The translations under genes and the position numbers were made by a program. 13,802 nt of DNA, from positions 1-13,802 of the forward strand of contig CAZEMA010000067.1 of assembly GCA_964513155.1 (NCBI GenBank). Direction: 5' to 3'. Position 1 is the stretch's first letter. Each line of letters starts with the position of its first letter. The stretch is from DATEAV01 sp964513155 (GTDB lineage: Bacteria; Chloroflexota; Anaerolineae; Anaerolineales; E44-bin32). Positions 13,391-13,802 of the stretch are shown one piece after another. Under the pieces are notes generated by a model. The model worked only from the letters and a program-made list of their open reading frames with translations. It was not told the origin of the DNA and made no database searches.

Positions 13391-13413
13391 GGGCCTCCCA
13401 CACCGGGAGGCCC
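13391..13413 (+). terminator. Second terminator-like hairpin after the duplicated fhs tail
   Basis: GGGCCTCCC (13391-13399) and GGGAGGCCC (13405-13413) form a perfect 9-bp stem with an ACACC loop, followed by the T-rich CTTCTTTCC. The arms share their core with the first fhs terminator, so the pair probably arose by duplication and divergence. Confidence 0.7.
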
Positions 13414-13591
13414 CTTCTTTCCTCCAGATTAAGTTGGGCTGGCGCGTTGGTTGGTGGGCCGTCGGCGAGCAAGCTCGGCTCCCATCCGAGCATCTCACGG
13501 TTCGTTGCGTCCCCGTGCCCCCGCCTGCTGCCCGTCCGAGCTGGGCGATCGACAGCAGGGCGCTTTCAGCCCATCAAGTTGGCAGGGTTGT

Positions 13592-13612
13592 CGACCGCTC
13601 TCCTAGCGGTCG
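13592..13612. other. Small hairpin in the right intergenic region
   Basis: CGACCGCT (13592-13599) and AGCGGTCG (13605-13612) form a perfect 8-bp stem with a CTCCT loop. No gene ends nearby, so its role is unknown. Confidence 0.4.
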
Positions 13613-13747
13613 GGGCCTCAGCCGCTGGACGCCGGCCCGATCGGCTACAGCGGCGGGTCAGGCCGCACTTCCCTGGCCGCTGGCGCGCTGGTGGGTCCGA
13701 CGACGGGCCTCATGCCGTTCGTAGTAGCATCCTGTTATCCGCACCAA

Positions 13748-13802
13748 TTTGGAGCTTCCCGGGAGCTCCAAGCTCCCGGGAAGCTGGGCGAACTACTGGA
13801 TC
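13748..13802. repeat. 55-bp hairpin repeat, copy 2 (at the window end)
   Basis: An exact copy of 13286-13340, including the 15-bp inverted repeat (13753-13767 and 13771-13785) and the following GCTGGGCGAACTACTGGATC. The window stops inside the match, so the repeat may extend into a further fhs tail copy. Confidence 0.85.

Larger units (their letters stand above)
13139..13802. other. Non-coding repeat-rich region downstream of fhs
   Basis: This stretch of about 660 bp has open frames but none that resembles a protein. It contains two hairpin terminators, a duplicated fhs tail, two copies of a hairpin repeat, a CTGTCATTCCGAG repeat-like motif (13263-13275) and a small hairpin at 13592-13612. 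Between 13421 and 13591 and between 13613 and 13747 I see nothing recognisable. Confidence 0.7.

Noticed and set aside
13086..13724. 212-codon + strand frame across the fhs end and the repeats
   Set aside because: It reads through the fhs end, both terminators and both tail copies in another frame; its repeated WISRPGVWSGCSSP only reflects the DNA repeat spacing of 237 bp.
13286..13802. CRISPR array or insertion sequence at the right end
   Set aside because: Only two copies 462 bp apart with no regular spacers, and no transposase frame or terminal inverted repeats around them.

Overview
The window is GC-rich bacterial DNA carrying the core of an H2-driven electron-bifurcation module beside a folate C1 gene. 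The domain is inferred as Bacteria from Shine-Dalgarno sites before most genes, one good sigma70-type promoter, hairpin terminators and formate-tetrahydrofolate ligase, a tetrahydrofolate enzyme that methanogenic archaea usually lack. The genes point to a strict anaerobe using the Wood-Ljungdahl pathway or a related folate C1 route with H2. The phylum cannot be fixed by eye; an uncultured Chloroflexota-like or similar acetogenic lineage is only a guess.

Layout. Positions 1-2906 (+ strand) hold a [NiFe]-hydrogenase maturation cluster: the 3' end of hypF, then hypC, hypD and hypE. Converging on it, the - strand holds a long operon read from 10246 down to 3012 in the order hdrC, hdrB, hdrA, mvhD, mvhG, mvhA, hydrogenase maturation protease. 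Three junctions in this operon overlap: hdrC/hdrB and mvhD/mvhG by 4 nt, mvhG/mvhA by 20 nt. A 720-bp non-coding region (10247-10966) separates hdrC from the divergent fhs gene (10967-13135, +). It holds three TGTGA-N6-TCACA-type operator candidates, two structured inverted repeats and a clear fhs promoter. The last 660 bp are non-coding and repeat-rich: a strong terminator, a second copy of the final 42 bp of the fhs end with its own terminator, and a hairpin repeat that recurs exactly at the window end.

How the genes work together. HypC/D/E/F build the Fe(CN)2CO centre and the protease trims the large subunit. MvhAGD takes electrons from H2 and passes them through the [2Fe-2S] protein MvhD to the FAD protein HdrA. 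HdrA bifurcates them to ferredoxin and to HdrBC, whose acceptor in bacteria is unknown. Fhs activates formate on tetrahydrofolate. The shared divergent regulatory region suggests, but does not prove, that H2 bifurcation and C1 activation respond to one redox signal.

The oddest features are a 107-residue N-terminal extension of Fhs with no acidic residue, resembling a histone-H1 tail and partly made of a 22-residue tandem repeat; a perfect 38-bp palindrome between mvhA and the protease gene; and the duplicated fhs tail with hairpin repeats at the right end.
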